The notes below the pieces were generated by a model, which was not told the DNA's origin, did not search any database, and saw only the letters and a program-made list of their open reading frames with translations. A program made the translations under genes and the position numbers. This document shows, piece by piece, positions 55,193-63,731 of a stretch of 64,000 nucleotides of DNA. Where the stretch lies: NCBI RefSeq assembly GCF_004801295.1, contig NZ_SSOC01000006.1:1-64000 (forward strand), written 5' to 3'. Within the stretch, counting starts at the first letter, position 1. Every line of letters starts with the position of its first letter. This DNA comes from Pseudothauera nasutitermitis (GTDB lineage: Bacteria > Pseudomonadota > Gammaproteobacteria > Burkholderiales > Rhodocyclaceae).

Positions 55193-57258
55193 GCCGCTTC
55201 GGTGTCGACCAGGCAATCGTAGAAACAGGCGCCGCCGCCCAGATCGGTGAGCGCGTCGCTGGTCACCGCGTTGACGTTGTGGCCGTCGTCGGAAAGCTTC
55301 TGCCACCAGATCGACGGACAGACCACCACGCCGGGGCGGATGCGTTCGGTGACCACCGCGCTGGCGTGGAAGGCGCCACGGGTGTTGAACACGCGCACGC
55401 GCTGGCCGTCCGCGAGGCCGCGTGCGGCGGCGTCCTGTGGATGGATTTCCAGCTTCGGGCCGCCCTCGCCCTTGAGAAAGCGCGGCAGGTTGGCGAAGCT
55501 GCTGTTGAGGAAGTTGCGCGCCGGCGGGCTGATCAGCGCGAGCGGGTAGCGCGCGGCGAGGGCCGGATTGCTCGGCGCCGATTCGCGCGGCGGATGCCAG
55601 GCCGGCAGCGGGTCCAGCCCCTGCTCGGCGAGGCGCTGCGAGTAGAACTCGCATTTGCCCGAAGGAGTGGGGAAGCCACCCGCGGCGAAGGGCACGAAGG
55701 GGCTGGGCAGGTCGAGGCGTGCCCAGCCGCGTTCGGCGAAGCCCTCGGCCAGCCCGCGTGCGCGCGGATCGCCAGGCAGGAAGGCGCTGGCGGCGATGGC
55801 TTCGTCGTCCTCGCACAGCGCCGGGTCGTCGAAGCCCAGGCGCCGGGCCAGGCGGCGGAACACTTCGCTGTTGGGCAGCGCTTCGTCCAGCGGGGCGATG
55901 GCCGGGCGGTTGGTCAGCGCGTAGAGGTGGCCGTAGGCGGTGTGGAGGTCGTGGTGCTCGAGCTGGCTGGTGGCCGGCAGCAGGATGTCGGCGTAGTCGG
56001 CGGTGTCGGTCTGGAACAGCTCGTGTACCACGCAGAACAGATCCTCGCGCGCGAAGCCGGCGCGTACGCGGTTGCCGTCCGGGGCCACGGCGAGCGGGTT
56101 CGAATTGTAGACGTAGATGGCGCGGATCGGCGGGTCGTCGGCTTCCAGCAGGGCGCGGCCGATGGCGCTCATGTTGATGGTGCGCGGCGGAAAGCGTGCG
56201 GGCTCGGGGTAGAGGTCGGGGCGTTCGAGTGTGGCGCGGTCCACCGGGAAGTTGCCGGAGGCGGACAGCAGCGCGCCGCAGCCCGGCTTGCGCCAGGCGC
56301 CGGTGAGCGCGGGCAGGCAGGCCACGTTGCGCACCGCCATGCCGCCGCCGGCGTGGCGGTTGAGGCCGTAGTTGAGGCGGATCAGGCTGTCGTGACCGGC
56401 CTCGCCATAGTCGCGCGCCAGCTGGCGGATGGTGTCGGCGGGCAGGCCGACGAAGGGCGCGGCCCATTCCGGCGTGAAACCGCGCACGTGCTGGGCGAGT
56501 TCGGTGAAGCCCAGGGTATGGCGGGCGATGTAGTCGTGGTCGAGGCGGTCCTCGGCGATCAGCACCTGCATCATCGCCAGCGCCAGCGCGCCGTCGCTGC
56601 CGGGCAGCGGGGCGAGGTGCAGGTCGCACTTTTCTGCCGTCTGCGTGCGCCATGGGTCGATGCACACCAGGCGCGCGCCGCGCCGTTTCGCTTCCAGCAG
56701 GTGACGCCAGCCGTGCAGGTTGGAGACTACCGGGTTGGCGCCCCAGATGAGGATCAGGCGGGCTTCGGCCACGGCCTCGGGGTCGGCGCCCTGGGCGGCG
56801 CCCACGGTGGCCTTCCAGCCGGCCCCACCGGCGCTGGAGCAGATCGTGCGGTCGAGCAGCGATGCGCCCAGGCGGTGGAAGAAGCGCCGGTCCATGCCGG
56901 CGCTGTGCACCAGGCCCATGGTGCCGGCGAAGGAGTAGGGCAGGATGGCGCGCGGGTCGTCGGCGGCGATTTCGGCGAAGCGGGTGGCGATGGTGTCCAG
57001 CGCTTCGTCCCAGGAGATGCGCGCGAAGCGCCCTTCGCCCTTGCGGCCGATGCGCTTCATCGGATGGCGCAGGCGTTCCGGGGAATACACGCGTTCCAGG
57101 TAGTGGGCCACCTTGGTGCACAGCGCGCCATGGGTGAACGGCATGTCGGCCGCGCCGCGTACCTTCACCGCGCGGCCGTCGGCCACGGTGATTTCCATCG
57201 CGCAGGTGTCCGGGCAGTCGTGCGGACAGGCGGCGCGCACCACGCGGTTTTCTTGCAT
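55189..57258 (-). CDS. molybdopterin-dependent oxidoreductase (DMSO reductase family) with Fe-S site
   Basis: A 689-residue enzyme. CPHDCPDTCAM plus a Cys in GALCTKVAHY (about residues 13-48) binds a 4Fe-4S cluster; ICSSAGGAGW, LIWGANPVVSN and the C-terminal molydopterin-dinucleotide-binding domain (NSSFANLPRFLKGEGGP, VVCPSIWWQKLSDDGHNVNAVTSD) follow. No twin-arginine signal, so it is cytoplasmic. The active-site metal ligand cannot be pinned down by eye; SAGGAG near the usual position may mean Ser coordination, but this is uncertain. ATG 57258 is preferred over TTG 57267. Often annotated as formate dehydrogenase-like or assimilatory-type oxidoreductase; substrate unknown. Confidence 0.88.
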   Translation of the reverse strand: MQENRVVRAACPHDCPDTCAMEITVADGRAVKVRGAADMPFTHGALCTKVAHYLERVYSPERLRHPMKRIGRKGEGRFARISWDEALDTIATRFAEIAADDPRAILPYSFAGTMGLVHSAGMDRRFFHRLGASLLDRTICSSAGGAGWKATVGAAQGADPEAVAEARLILIWGANPVVSNLHGWRHLLEAKRRGARLVCIDPWRTQTAEKCDLHLAPLPGSDGALALAMMQVLIAEDRLDHDYIARHTLGFTELAQHVRGFTPEWAAPFVGLPADTIRQLARDYGEAGHDSLIRLNYGLNRHAGGGMAVRNVACLPALTGAWRKPGCGALLSASGNFPVDRATLERPDLYPEPARFPPRTINMSAIGRALLEADDPPIRAIYVYNSNPLAVAPDGNRVRAGFAREDLFCVVHELFQTDTADYADILLPATSQLEHHDLHTAYGHLYALTNRPAIAPLDEALPNSEVFRRLARRLGFDDPALCEDDEAIAASAFLPGDPRARGLAEGFAERGWARLDLPSPFVPFAAGGFPTPSGKCEFYSQRLAEQGLDPLPAWHPPRESAPSNPALAARYPLALISPPARNFLNSSFANLPRFLKGEGGPKLEIHPQDAAARGLADGQRVRVFNTRGAFHASAVVTERIRPGVVVCPSIWWQKLSDDGHNVNAVTSDALTDLGGGACFYDCLVDTEAA

Positions 57259-57263
57259 TGCGG

Positions 57264-57908
57264 TCAACGCCCGGGCGGGCTTCCCAGGGTGAGCTCGACG
57301 TAGCGCCGGCGGTCGTCGTCGAAGCGCGCACGCACGGCGTTCAACTCGCGGGTCTTGGCGTCGATCACCGCGCGCTGGGCGGCCACCTCACCCTCGGCGG
57401 CGCGCAGGTCGGCGGCCAGTTCGCGCGGCACCTTGTCCTCGTCGTAGAACTCGCGCTCCTGCTCCAGCTTGAAGCGGCGGTCGTCCAGCTCGGCCATGCG
57501 GGTGTTGAGTTCCTCGAGCTGGCGGTTCAGTTCGTTCAGCGCGCGGCCGCGCTGGGTGTCGAGGTCTTCCAGGCTGGCGTAGGTTTCCAGCAGGGCCTGG
57601 TCGAGCCGGCGCTGCTGCATCTCGCGTGCTTCCTCGAACCTGCGGCGGCGTTCCTCGGCCTGGCGGCGGGCGATTTCCTCGGCGGTCAGCGGCGCCGCGA
57701 CGTGGCGGCGCACCGTGCCCTGCGGGCTGATCTCGCGATAGGCCTTGCCGTAGCAGGCCATCGGCAGCACGTCGCCGCACACCGGTCTGCCGCTGTTGTC
57801 CTCGCAGCAGTAGATGGTGCGTCCGCCAGCGCCCTGTGCCGCCGCGTGCAGCGGCAGCGCCAGTGCGGTGGCGAACAGGAGCAGATCAGCGCGGCGCGGT
57901 CGTCCCAT
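57264..57908 (-). CDS. periplasmic coiled-coil protein with DUF4124-like N-terminus
   Basis: A 214-residue protein. A signal peptide (residues 1-25, ending HAAAQG) is followed by a small Cys-rich part (TIYCCEDNSGRPVCGDVLPMACYGKA) like the DUF4124 type, and then a long charged coiled coil (residues 75-210; repeated ARRQAEERRRRF and LNRQLEELNTRM units). Probably a periplasmic scaffold; no enzyme motif seen. ATG 57908 is inside the pyrE coding end (23-base overlap); GTG 57917 is an alternative. Confidence 0.7.
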   Translation of the reverse strand: MGRPRRADLLLFATALALPLHAAAQGAGGRTIYCCEDNSGRPVCGDVLPMACYGKAYREISPQGTVRRHVAAPLTAEEIARRQAEERRRRFEEAREMQQRRLDQALLETYASLEDLDTQRGRALNELNRQLEELNTRMAELDDRRFKLEQEREFYDEDKVPRELAADLRAAEGEVAAQRAVIDAKTRELNAVRARFDDDRRRYVELTLGSPPGR

Positions 57909-58533
57909 AGCGTTCACGATACGCCATCACGGCGTCGAGATTGGCGACCAGTTGCGGCATATCGGCGAGGTAGCCGATGAGGTCTTCGAGGGTGGCGACG
58001 GCGATCACCGGGATGCCGAAGGTCTCGCGCACCTCCTGCACGGCGGACAGCGCGCCGGTGCCGCGCTCCATGCGGTCCAGGGCGATCACCACGCCGGCCG
58101 GTTCGGCGCCGGCGGCGCGGATGATGTTCACCGATTCGCGCACCGAGGTGCCGGCGGAGATCACGTCGTCGAGAATCAGCACCTTGCCGGCGAGCGGGGC
58201 GCCGATCAGCGTGCCGCCCTCGCCGTGGTCCTTGGCTTCCTTGCGGTTGAACGCGAAAGGCAGGTTCGTGCCGTCCTCGGCGAGGCGGATGGCGGCGCCG
58301 GCGACCAGCGGAATGCCCTTGTAGGCCGGGCCGAAGAGCATGTTGCAGGGCACGCCGGCGGCGCGGATGGCGCGCGCGTAGAAACCGCACAGCTGGCGGA
58401 AGGAGTCGCCGTCGTCGAACAGGCCGGCGTTGAAGAAATACGGGGATTCGCGCCCGGCCTTGGTGATGAAGCTGCCGAAGCGCAGGACGCCCTTGCGGCA
58501 GGCAAGGGCGATGAATTCACGGCTAAAATCCAC
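57886..58533 (-). CDS. pyrE: orotate phosphoribosyltransferase
   Basis: A 215-residue PyrE. KAGRESPYFFNAGLF, FGPAYKGIPL, the conserved FNRKEAKDHGEGG block, and the PRPP motif VLILDDVISAGTSVRES identify it. It converts orotate to OMP in pyrimidine synthesis. The start is GTG 58533, one codon before DFSREF, which is the family N-terminus. Divergent from the exonuclease III gene; 41 bases separate them. Confidence 0.94.
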   Translation of the reverse strand: MDFSREFIALACRKGVLRFGSFITKAGRESPYFFNAGLFDDGDSFRQLCGFYARAIRAAGVPCNMLFGPAYKGIPLVAGAAIRLAEDGTNLPFAFNRKEAKDHGEGGTLIGAPLAGKVLILDDVISAGTSVRESVNIIRAAGAEPAGVVIALDRMERGTGALSAVQEVRETFGIPVIAVATLEDLIGYLADMPQLVANLDAVMAYRERYGTTAPR

Positions 58534-58574
58534 GGGCTGCCTTCTGAATCGCTGGTTTTTCCGAGAGTCCGCCC

Positions 58575-59366
58575 ATGTTACGCATCATCTCCATCAACCT
58601 CAATGGCATTCGCTCGGCCGCCAACAAGGGGTTTTTCGACTGGCTGTCCACGCAGGACGCGGACTTCGTCTGCCTGCAGGAACTCAAGGCGCAGGCCGCC
58701 GACCTGAGCGACGCGATGCGCGCGCCGGCGGGCTACACGGGCTATTTCCATTACGCCGAGAAGAAGGGCTACAGCGGGGTCGGGCTGTACGCACGGCGTA
58801 CGCCGGAGCGCGTGGTGGAGGGCCTGGGCATCGTCGACATCGACGCCGAGGGGCGCTACCTGCAGCTCGATTACCCCGGGCTGTCGGTGATCTCGCTGTA
58901 CCTGCCTTCCGGCTCCAGTTCGGAGGAGCGCCAGCAGGCCAAGTTCAGCTTCATGGAGCGTTTCCTGCCGCAACTCGCCCGCCTGCGCGCCGAGGGCCGC
59001 GAGGTGGTGATCTGCGGCGACTGGAACATCGCCCACAAGGAAATCGACCTGAAGAACTGGAAGAGCAACCAGAAGAATTCCGGCTTCCTGCCCGAGGAGC
59101 GCGACTGGCTCACCCGCGTGCTCGACGGGCAGGGCTGGGTGGACGTCTATCGCCGTTTGTATCCGGAGGCAACGGCGGAGTGCTACACGTGGTGGTCCAA
59201 CCGGGGGCAGGCCTGGGCCAAGAACGTGGGCTGGCGCCTCGACTACCAACTCGCCACCCCGGGTATCGCCGCGGCGGCGCGCACGGCCTCGGTGTACAAG
59301 GAACAGCGCTTCAGTGACCACGCTCCGCTGAGCGTCGAATATGACTGGTCACATCCTCCGGGCTGA
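58575..59366 (+). CDS. xthA: exodeoxyribonuclease III
   Basis: A 263-residue AP-endonuclease. RIISINLNGIRSAANKGF at the start, CLQELKAQ (metal-binding Glu), ICGDWNIAHKEIDLKNW, and SDHAPLSVEYDW with the catalytic Asp-His pair are intact. It cuts at abasic sites and degrades 3' ends in DNA repair. ATG 58575 fits the family. Confidence 0.93.
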   Translation: MLRIISINLNGIRSAANKGFFDWLSTQDADFVCLQELKAQAADLSDAMRAPAGYTGYFHYAEKKGYSGVGLYARRTPERVVEGLGIVDIDAEGRYLQLDYPGLSVISLYLPSGSSSEERQQAKFSFMERFLPQLARLRAEGREVVICGDWNIAHKEIDLKNWKSNQKNSGFLPEERDWLTRVLDGQGWVDVYRRLYPEATAECYTWWSNRGQAWAKNVGWRLDYQLATPGIAAAARTASVYKEQRFSDHAPLSVEYDWSHPPG

Positions 59367-59467
59367 GTTGCCGGGAGGTTGTTTGCCTTCCCGTGGAATT
59401 GCGTTTAGCCTTGAAACGGCGCCACTTGCGGCGCATATGTCATTGTTGCCCCATCACGGAGATCATC

Positions 59468-59794
59468 ATGCCTGCAGCCGCCAAAGCCAAACATAACGAT
59501 GCCGCCAAGGAAAAGCTCGTCGCCGATTTCAAGACCGTGGTGGCCGACGCGGAAGAACTGCTCAAGCTCACCGCCGACCAGGCCGGCGACAAGCTCACCG
59601 ATGTGCGTGCCCGCCTCGGCGACCGCCTGGTGATCGCCAAGCAGCGCATCGAGGATGCCGAGCACGCCTTGATCGAACAGACCCGCAAGGTTGCGCACGC
59701 CACCGACGATTACGTGCATGCCCACCCGTGGCAGTCCGTCGGCGTGGCGGCTGGTGTGGCCTTCCTGCTCGGCCTGCTCTCCGGCCGGCGCTGA
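59468..59794 (+). CDS. DUF883/ElaB-YqjD-type membrane-anchored protein
   Basis: A 108-residue protein: amphipathic helix-rich body (LVADFKTVVADAEELL, RIEDAEHALIEQT) and a C-terminal membrane anchor (QSVGVAAGVAFLLGLLSGRR). These match YqjD/ElaB, which tether ribosomes to the inner membrane in stationary phase in E. coli. Followed 8 bases later by yqjE-like and then yqjK-like genes, the same order as in E. coli. Upstream is a 100-base intergenic region with the promoter, and CATCACGGAGATC gives a good ribosome site. Confidence 0.88.
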   Translation: MPAAAKAKHNDAAKEKLVADFKTVVADAEELLKLTADQAGDKLTDVRARLGDRLVIAKQRIEDAEHALIEQTRKVAHATDDYVHAHPWQSVGVAAGVAFLLGLLSGRR

Positions 59795-59801
59795 CCTACC
59801 G

Positions 59802-60194
59802 ATGAGCGAAACGCGGAAACCGCGTCTGGCGGACAGCCTGCGCGGCTTCCTCGACGCCGGGCTGTCCACCGTGCAGACCCGGCTCGAATTGCTGGCCGTG
59901 GAGGTGCAGGAAGAAAAGCTGCGCCTCACCAGCCTGTTGTTCAACACCGTGCTGTGCGCGCTGATGCTCGGTCTCGGCGTGGTGTTCCTGGTGATCTTCC
60001 TGGCCGTGCTGTTCTGGGAGGAGCATCGCCTGCTGGTGCTCGGTCTGGCCACCGCGGCCTTCATCGGCGTGGGCATATGGACCGCCAGCAATGCCGCGCG
60101 CGAACTGCGGCGCGGCAGCCGGCTGTTCGCCGCCAGCCTGAGCGAACTGGCGCGCGACCGCGAGGCGCTGCGCCGCGAAGAGCGCGCAGAGTGA
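59802..60194 (+). CDS. phage holin family / YqjE-like membrane protein
   Basis: A 130-residue protein with two central membrane helices (TVLCALMLGLGVVFLVIFLA and LLVLGLATAAFIGVGIW), and charged ends, matching the YqjE/holin superfamily III group. It is 8 bases downstream of the YqjD-like gene and its stop overlaps the start of the next gene (GTGA). No lytic function is implied; this is a widespread housekeeping set. Confidence 0.87.
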   Translation: MSETRKPRLADSLRGFLDAGLSTVQTRLELLAVEVQEEKLRLTSLLFNTVLCALMLGLGVVFLVIFLAVLFWEEHRLLVLGLATAAFIGVGIWTASNAARELRRGSRLFAASLSELARDREALRREERAE

Positions 60195-60544
60195 ATCCCC
60201 GCCTGGTGGAATTCGCGCTGCGCAAGCAGCGCCTGCAGATCAAGGCCGAATACCAGCGCGCCGACATGGTGCACCGGCTGGCCGGCATCGAATCGGCGCT
60301 CGACACCGTCGATACCATCCGCGAGCAATTCACCTGGGCGCGCCAGCATGCGCCGCTGCTGTCGAGCGGCGTGCTGCTCCTGCTGTTCAGCCGGCCGCGC
60401 ATGGTGCTGCGGCTGGCGCGCAGCGGCTGGGTGGGCTGGCTGTTGTGGAGCCGCCTGCGCGGCCGGGGGCCGCGGAGCCTGCTGACCCCGGTTGTCGCCC
60501 CCGCGCTGCGTCTGCTGCTCGGCCTGTTCCGGCGGCGGGCCTGA
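60191..60544 (+). CDS. YqjK-like protein
   Basis: A 117-residue protein, starting GTG 60191 (overlap GTGA with the previous stop). The N-terminal half is a basic helix (LVEFALRKQRLQIKAEYQR) resembling YqjK, and the C-terminal half carries a hydrophobic segment (LLSSGVLLLLFSRP) and Arg-rich tail. Role unknown; conserved order yqjD-yqjE-yqjK supports the assignment. Confidence 0.75.
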   Translation: MNPRLVEFALRKQRLQIKAEYQRADMVHRLAGIESALDTVDTIREQFTWARQHAPLLSSGVLLLLFSRPRMVLRLARSGWVGWLLWSRLRGRGPRSLLTPVVAPALRLLLGLFRRRA

Positions 60545-60576
60545 AGAAGCGTCCGCCGTACGTACTATAGGGGCGC

Positions 60577-61824
60577 TCAGTCCGCCTTGCGGCGGGCGGG
60601 CAGCACCAGGTTGAGCAGCACCGCGAACACCCCGCACAGGCTCACGCCCTGCAGCACGAAGCTGCCCACGGTGAAGCCGAAGCCGCCGATGCCGAGCACC
60701 AGCACGGTCGACACGATGACCAGATTGCGCGGCTCGTCCAGATCGGTGCGCGCGGCGATCAGCGTTTTCAGGCCGATCGCGGCGATGGAGCCGAACAGCA
60801 GGATCATGATGCCGCCCATCACCGGGGTGGGGATCGATTGCAGGATGGCGTTGAACTTGCCGACGAAGGCCATGGCGATGGCGAAGATGGCCGCCCAGGT
60901 CATGATTGCCGGGTTGAAGTTGCGCGTCAGCGTCACCGCGCCGGTCACCTCGGCATAGGTGGTCACCGGCGGCCCGCCCACCGCGCCGGCGAACAGCACG
61001 CCGAGGCCGTCGCCGGCCAGCGTGCGGTCCAGGCCGGGCGACTTGGTGTAGTCCTTGCCGGTGACCCCGCCGATGGCCACCACGTTGCCGACGTGCTCGA
61101 TGGCCGGCGCCAGCGCCACCGGCAGCATGAACAGGATGGCGGCCAGGTTGAAGCTGGGCGCGACCAGATCCGGCAGCGCGATCCAGCGCGCTTCGGCGAT
61201 GCGGGAAAAATCCACCCAGCCCATCGCCGCGGCCAGCACGTAGCCGACCACCACGCCGAACAGGATGGGCACCAGGCGCAGGATGCCCTTGGCGAAGATC
61301 GCCGCCACCATGGTGGCGCCCAGCGATACCGTGGCGAGCAGCAGCGCGTCGCTGTAGGGCATCAGCTCGGCGGCGCCGTCGCCGGTCTTGCCCATCGCCA
61401 TGTTCACCGCCACGCCGGCCAGCGCGAGGCCGATCACCATGATGATCGGCCCGATCACCACCGGCGGCATCAGCCGGTGCACCACCTGCGCGCCATACAC
61501 CCGCACCAGCCCGGCGAAGGCGAAGTAGGCCAGGCTGACCGCTGCCAGCGCGCCCATGGTGGCGCTCATGCCCCAGGTCTGCATGCTGTAGATGATCGGC
61601 GCGATGAAGGCGAACGAGGAGCCGAGGAAGATCGGCACCTCGCGACGCGTCAGCAACTGGAACAGCAGGGTGCCGACGCCGGCGCCGAGCAGCGCCATGC
61701 TGGGATTCAGCCCGGTGAGCAGGGGCACCAGGACGGTGGCGCCGAAGGCGACGAACAGGATCTGCGCGCCGGAAATGGCCTGGCGCCACACCGGATCGGG
61801 CGATTGGACGGGAATTTCACGCAT
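60577..61824 (-). CDS. uraA: uracil permease (NCS2 family)
   Basis: A 415-residue nucleobase:cation symporter-2 protein with 14 membrane segments. LFVAFGATVLVPLLTGLNPS at the start, VGNVVAIGGVTGKDYTKSPG in TM8 region with a conserved Glu-like substrate site, and TRNFNPAIMTWAAIF are family blocks. It imports uracil with a proton. It is 99 bases downstream of upp in the same direction, so uptake and salvage of uracil form one unit. Confidence 0.92.
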   Translation of the reverse strand: MREIPVQSPDPVWRQAISGAQILFVAFGATVLVPLLTGLNPSMALLGAGVGTLLFQLLTRREVPIFLGSSFAFIAPIIYSMQTWGMSATMGALAAVSLAYFAFAGLVRVYGAQVVHRLMPPVVIGPIIMVIGLALAGVAVNMAMGKTGDGAAELMPYSDALLLATVSLGATMVAAIFAKGILRLVPILFGVVVGYVLAAAMGWVDFSRIAEARWIALPDLVAPSFNLAAILFMLPVALAPAIEHVGNVVAIGGVTGKDYTKSPGLDRTLAGDGLGVLFAGAVGGPPVTTYAEVTGAVTLTRNFNPAIMTWAAIFAIAMAFVGKFNAILQSIPTPVMGGIMILLFGSIAAIGLKTLIAARTDLDEPRNLVIVSTVLVLGIGGFGFTVGSFVLQGVSLCGVFAVLLNLVLPARRKAD

Positions 61825-61923
61825 GCGGGTTCTCCGCCGCCCTCGCGGGCGGATTCATGTTGTTGTTTGCAGGGGTGCTACGAAAAGCGGAACGGAAAGC
61901 GTGGACGGGGCGGCGGTGCGCAC

Positions 61924-62556
61924 TCAGTTGTGCTTGGTGCCGAAGATCTTGTCGCCCGCGTCGCCGAGGCCGGGGATGATGTAGCCGATCTCGTTGAGGT
62001 GGCTGTCGATGCTGGCGGTGTAGACCTCCACGTCCGGGTGGCGCTCCTGCATCAGGCGGATGCCCTCCGGCGCGGCCACCAGCACCAGCGCGCGGATCTG
62101 CGTGCAGCCCTTGCGCTTGAGCATGTCGCAGGTGGCGGCCAGCGAGCCGCCGGTGGCCAGCATGGGGTCGATGATCAGCGCCATGCGTTCGCCCAGGTCG
62201 CCGACGAACTTCTCGAAGTACGGCGCCGGTTGCAGGGTTTCCTCGTTGCGCGCGATGCCCACCACGCTCACCTTGGCGCTGGGGATCATGTCCAGCACGC
62301 CGTCCAGCATGCCCAGCCCGGCGCGCAGGATGGGCACCACGGTGACCTTCTTGCCCTTGATCTGTTCGATGTCCACCGGCCCAGCCCAGCCCTGGATGGC
62401 GACGGTTTCCAGGGGGAAGTCCTTGCACGCCTCGTAGGCCAGCAGGCGGGCCAGTTCCGCGGTGAGTTCGCGGAATTTCTTGGTGCTGATGTCGGCTTCG
62501 CGCATCAAACCGATCTTGTGGCGGACGAGCGGGTGGGAGATTTGCTGGATGGGCAT
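61924..62556 (-). CDS. upp: uracil phosphoribosyltransferase
   Basis: A 210-residue Upp. [31 protein letters not shown] and the PRPP motif [17 protein letters not shown] are intact, and the end [15 protein letters not shown] is the uracil-binding tail. It makes UMP from uracil and PRPP. Divergent from the hypoxanthine phosphoribosyltransferase gene; 160 bases upstream. Confidence 0.94.
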   Translation of the reverse strand: MPIQQISHPLVRHKIGLMREADISTKKFRELTAELARLLAYEACKDFPLETVAIQGWAGPVDIEQIKGKKVTVVPILRAGLGMLDGVLDMIPSAKVSVVGIARNEETLQPAPYFEKFVGDLGERMALIIDPMLATGGSLAATCDMLKRKGCTQIRALVLVAAPEGIRLMQERHPDVEVYTASIDSHLNEIGYIIPGLGDAGDKIFGTKHN

Positions 62557-62718
62557 GGCGCGCTTCGCTGGATTTCGACGCGCGCCAGTGTACTACCGCG
62601 CGACCCGCCATAGGCAGGCTCTTCGGCTGATCGTTCGCCTTTCACAGGTAGCCGGCGCATGGGCGCCATCCGGGCTAAAATCCGCCCACGCAAAACCACG
62701 CCGGCCGGAGGGCGTTTC

Positions 62719-63276
62719 ATGAATATCGACCTGCAGGAAATCATCCATGCGCGCGAAGAGGCCGACTGCCTCGCCGACGCACCCGCCGTGGAGGCTGCGC
62801 TGGATCGCATGGCCGAAGAGATCACCGCGCGGCTGCAGCACAGCAACCCGCTAGTCTACACGGTGATGAACGGCGGGCTGATTTTCGCCGGGCGCCTCCT
62901 GCCGCGCCTGCCCTTCCCGCTGGAAACCGCCTACCTGCACGCCACGCGTTACGGCCTGTCCACGCACGGCACGCTGCTCGACTGGCGCGTGCGCCCGACC
63001 CAGGACCTGCGCGGGCGCAGCGTGCTGGTGCTCGACGACATCCTCGACGAAGGCCATACCCTGGCCGCCGTCCTCGACCATCTGCGCGGCGAGGGCGCCA
63101 GGGAAGTGCTGTCCGCCGTGCTGGTGCACAAGCAGCATGAGCGCAAGGCCTTCCCCGGCATGCGCGCCGATTTCACCGGACTCGACATCGCCGACCGCTA
63201 TCTCTTCGGCTGCGGCATGGACTACAAGGGCTACTGGCGCAATGCGCCGGGCATCTACGCGGTCAAAGGACTGTAA
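62719..63276 (+). CDS. hypoxanthine-guanine phosphoribosyltransferase
   Basis: A 185-residue purine PRTase. VYTVMNGGLIFAGRL (PPi loop), and VLVLDDILDEGHTLAAV (PRPP motif with the two acidic residues), then FGCGMDYKGYWRNAPGIYAV. It salvages hypoxanthine and/or guanine. Unusually for the family the protein starts with MNIDLQEIIHAREEAD; ATG 62719 follows GGAGGG. Start overlaps nothing; it precedes the DUF1840 gene by 18 bases. Confidence 0.87.
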   Translation: MNIDLQEIIHAREEADCLADAPAVEAALDRMAEEITARLQHSNPLVYTVMNGGLIFAGRLLPRLPFPLETAYLHATRYGLSTHGTLLDWRVRPTQDLRGRSVLVLDDILDEGHTLAAVLDHLRGEGAREVLSAVLVHKQHERKAFPGMRADFTGLDIADRYLFGCGMDYKGYWRNAPGIYAVKGL

Positions 63277-63294
63277 ATCGCCAGGGAGATCCGC

Positions 63295-63630
63295 ATGCTG
63301 ATCGTATTCAAATCCGACGCCGCCGCCGACGTCATCATGTTCGGCGATGCCGCCAGGCCGCTCATCGCCGCCATGGGCAAGGATCCGGACGACGCCAAGG
63401 GCATCGTCACCGTGGAGCAGCTGCCGGGCGCCATCGCCCGCTTGCAGGCGCTGATCGAAGAAGAAAAGGCGCGCGCCGCCGCCAGCGCCGAGGAAGACGA
63501 AGAAGCCGCGCGCGAAGCCGGCCGCAGCGGCATGGCCGCCCCGGTCAATCTCGCCCAGCGCGCCTGGCCGCTACTCGACATGCTGCAATATTCGGCGAAG
63601 GAAGGCGTGCCGGTGGTTTGGGGGGTGTAG
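63295..63630 (+). CDS. DUF1840 domain-containing protein
   Basis: A 111-residue protein MLIVFKSDAAADVIMFGDAA with the family blocks PLIAAMGKDPDDAKGIV and a C-terminal NLAQRAWPLLDMLQYSAKEGVPVVWGV. Widespread in Betaproteobacteria, function unknown. It is 18 bases downstream of the purine phosphoribosyltransferase gene, likely one transcript. The central acidic helix EEDEEAAREAG is low-complexity. Confidence 0.88.
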   Translation: MLIVFKSDAAADVIMFGDAARPLIAAMGKDPDDAKGIVTVEQLPGAIARLQALIEEEKARAAASAEEDEEAAREAGRSGMAAPVNLAQRAWPLLDMLQYSAKEGVPVVWGV

Positions 63631-63731
63631 CGGCCGGTTGTCCGCCGCGCGGGCGCGGAATGGCCCGCATACGTTAGCCCACCGCATCGCTGTGGAATAA
63701 TGCCGGCTCACTTCCTTGCGGGGCGGACGGC

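Noticed and set aside
63631-63731. Possible CRISPR repeats before cas1
   Set aside because: No repeated unit is present in this 100-base gap.
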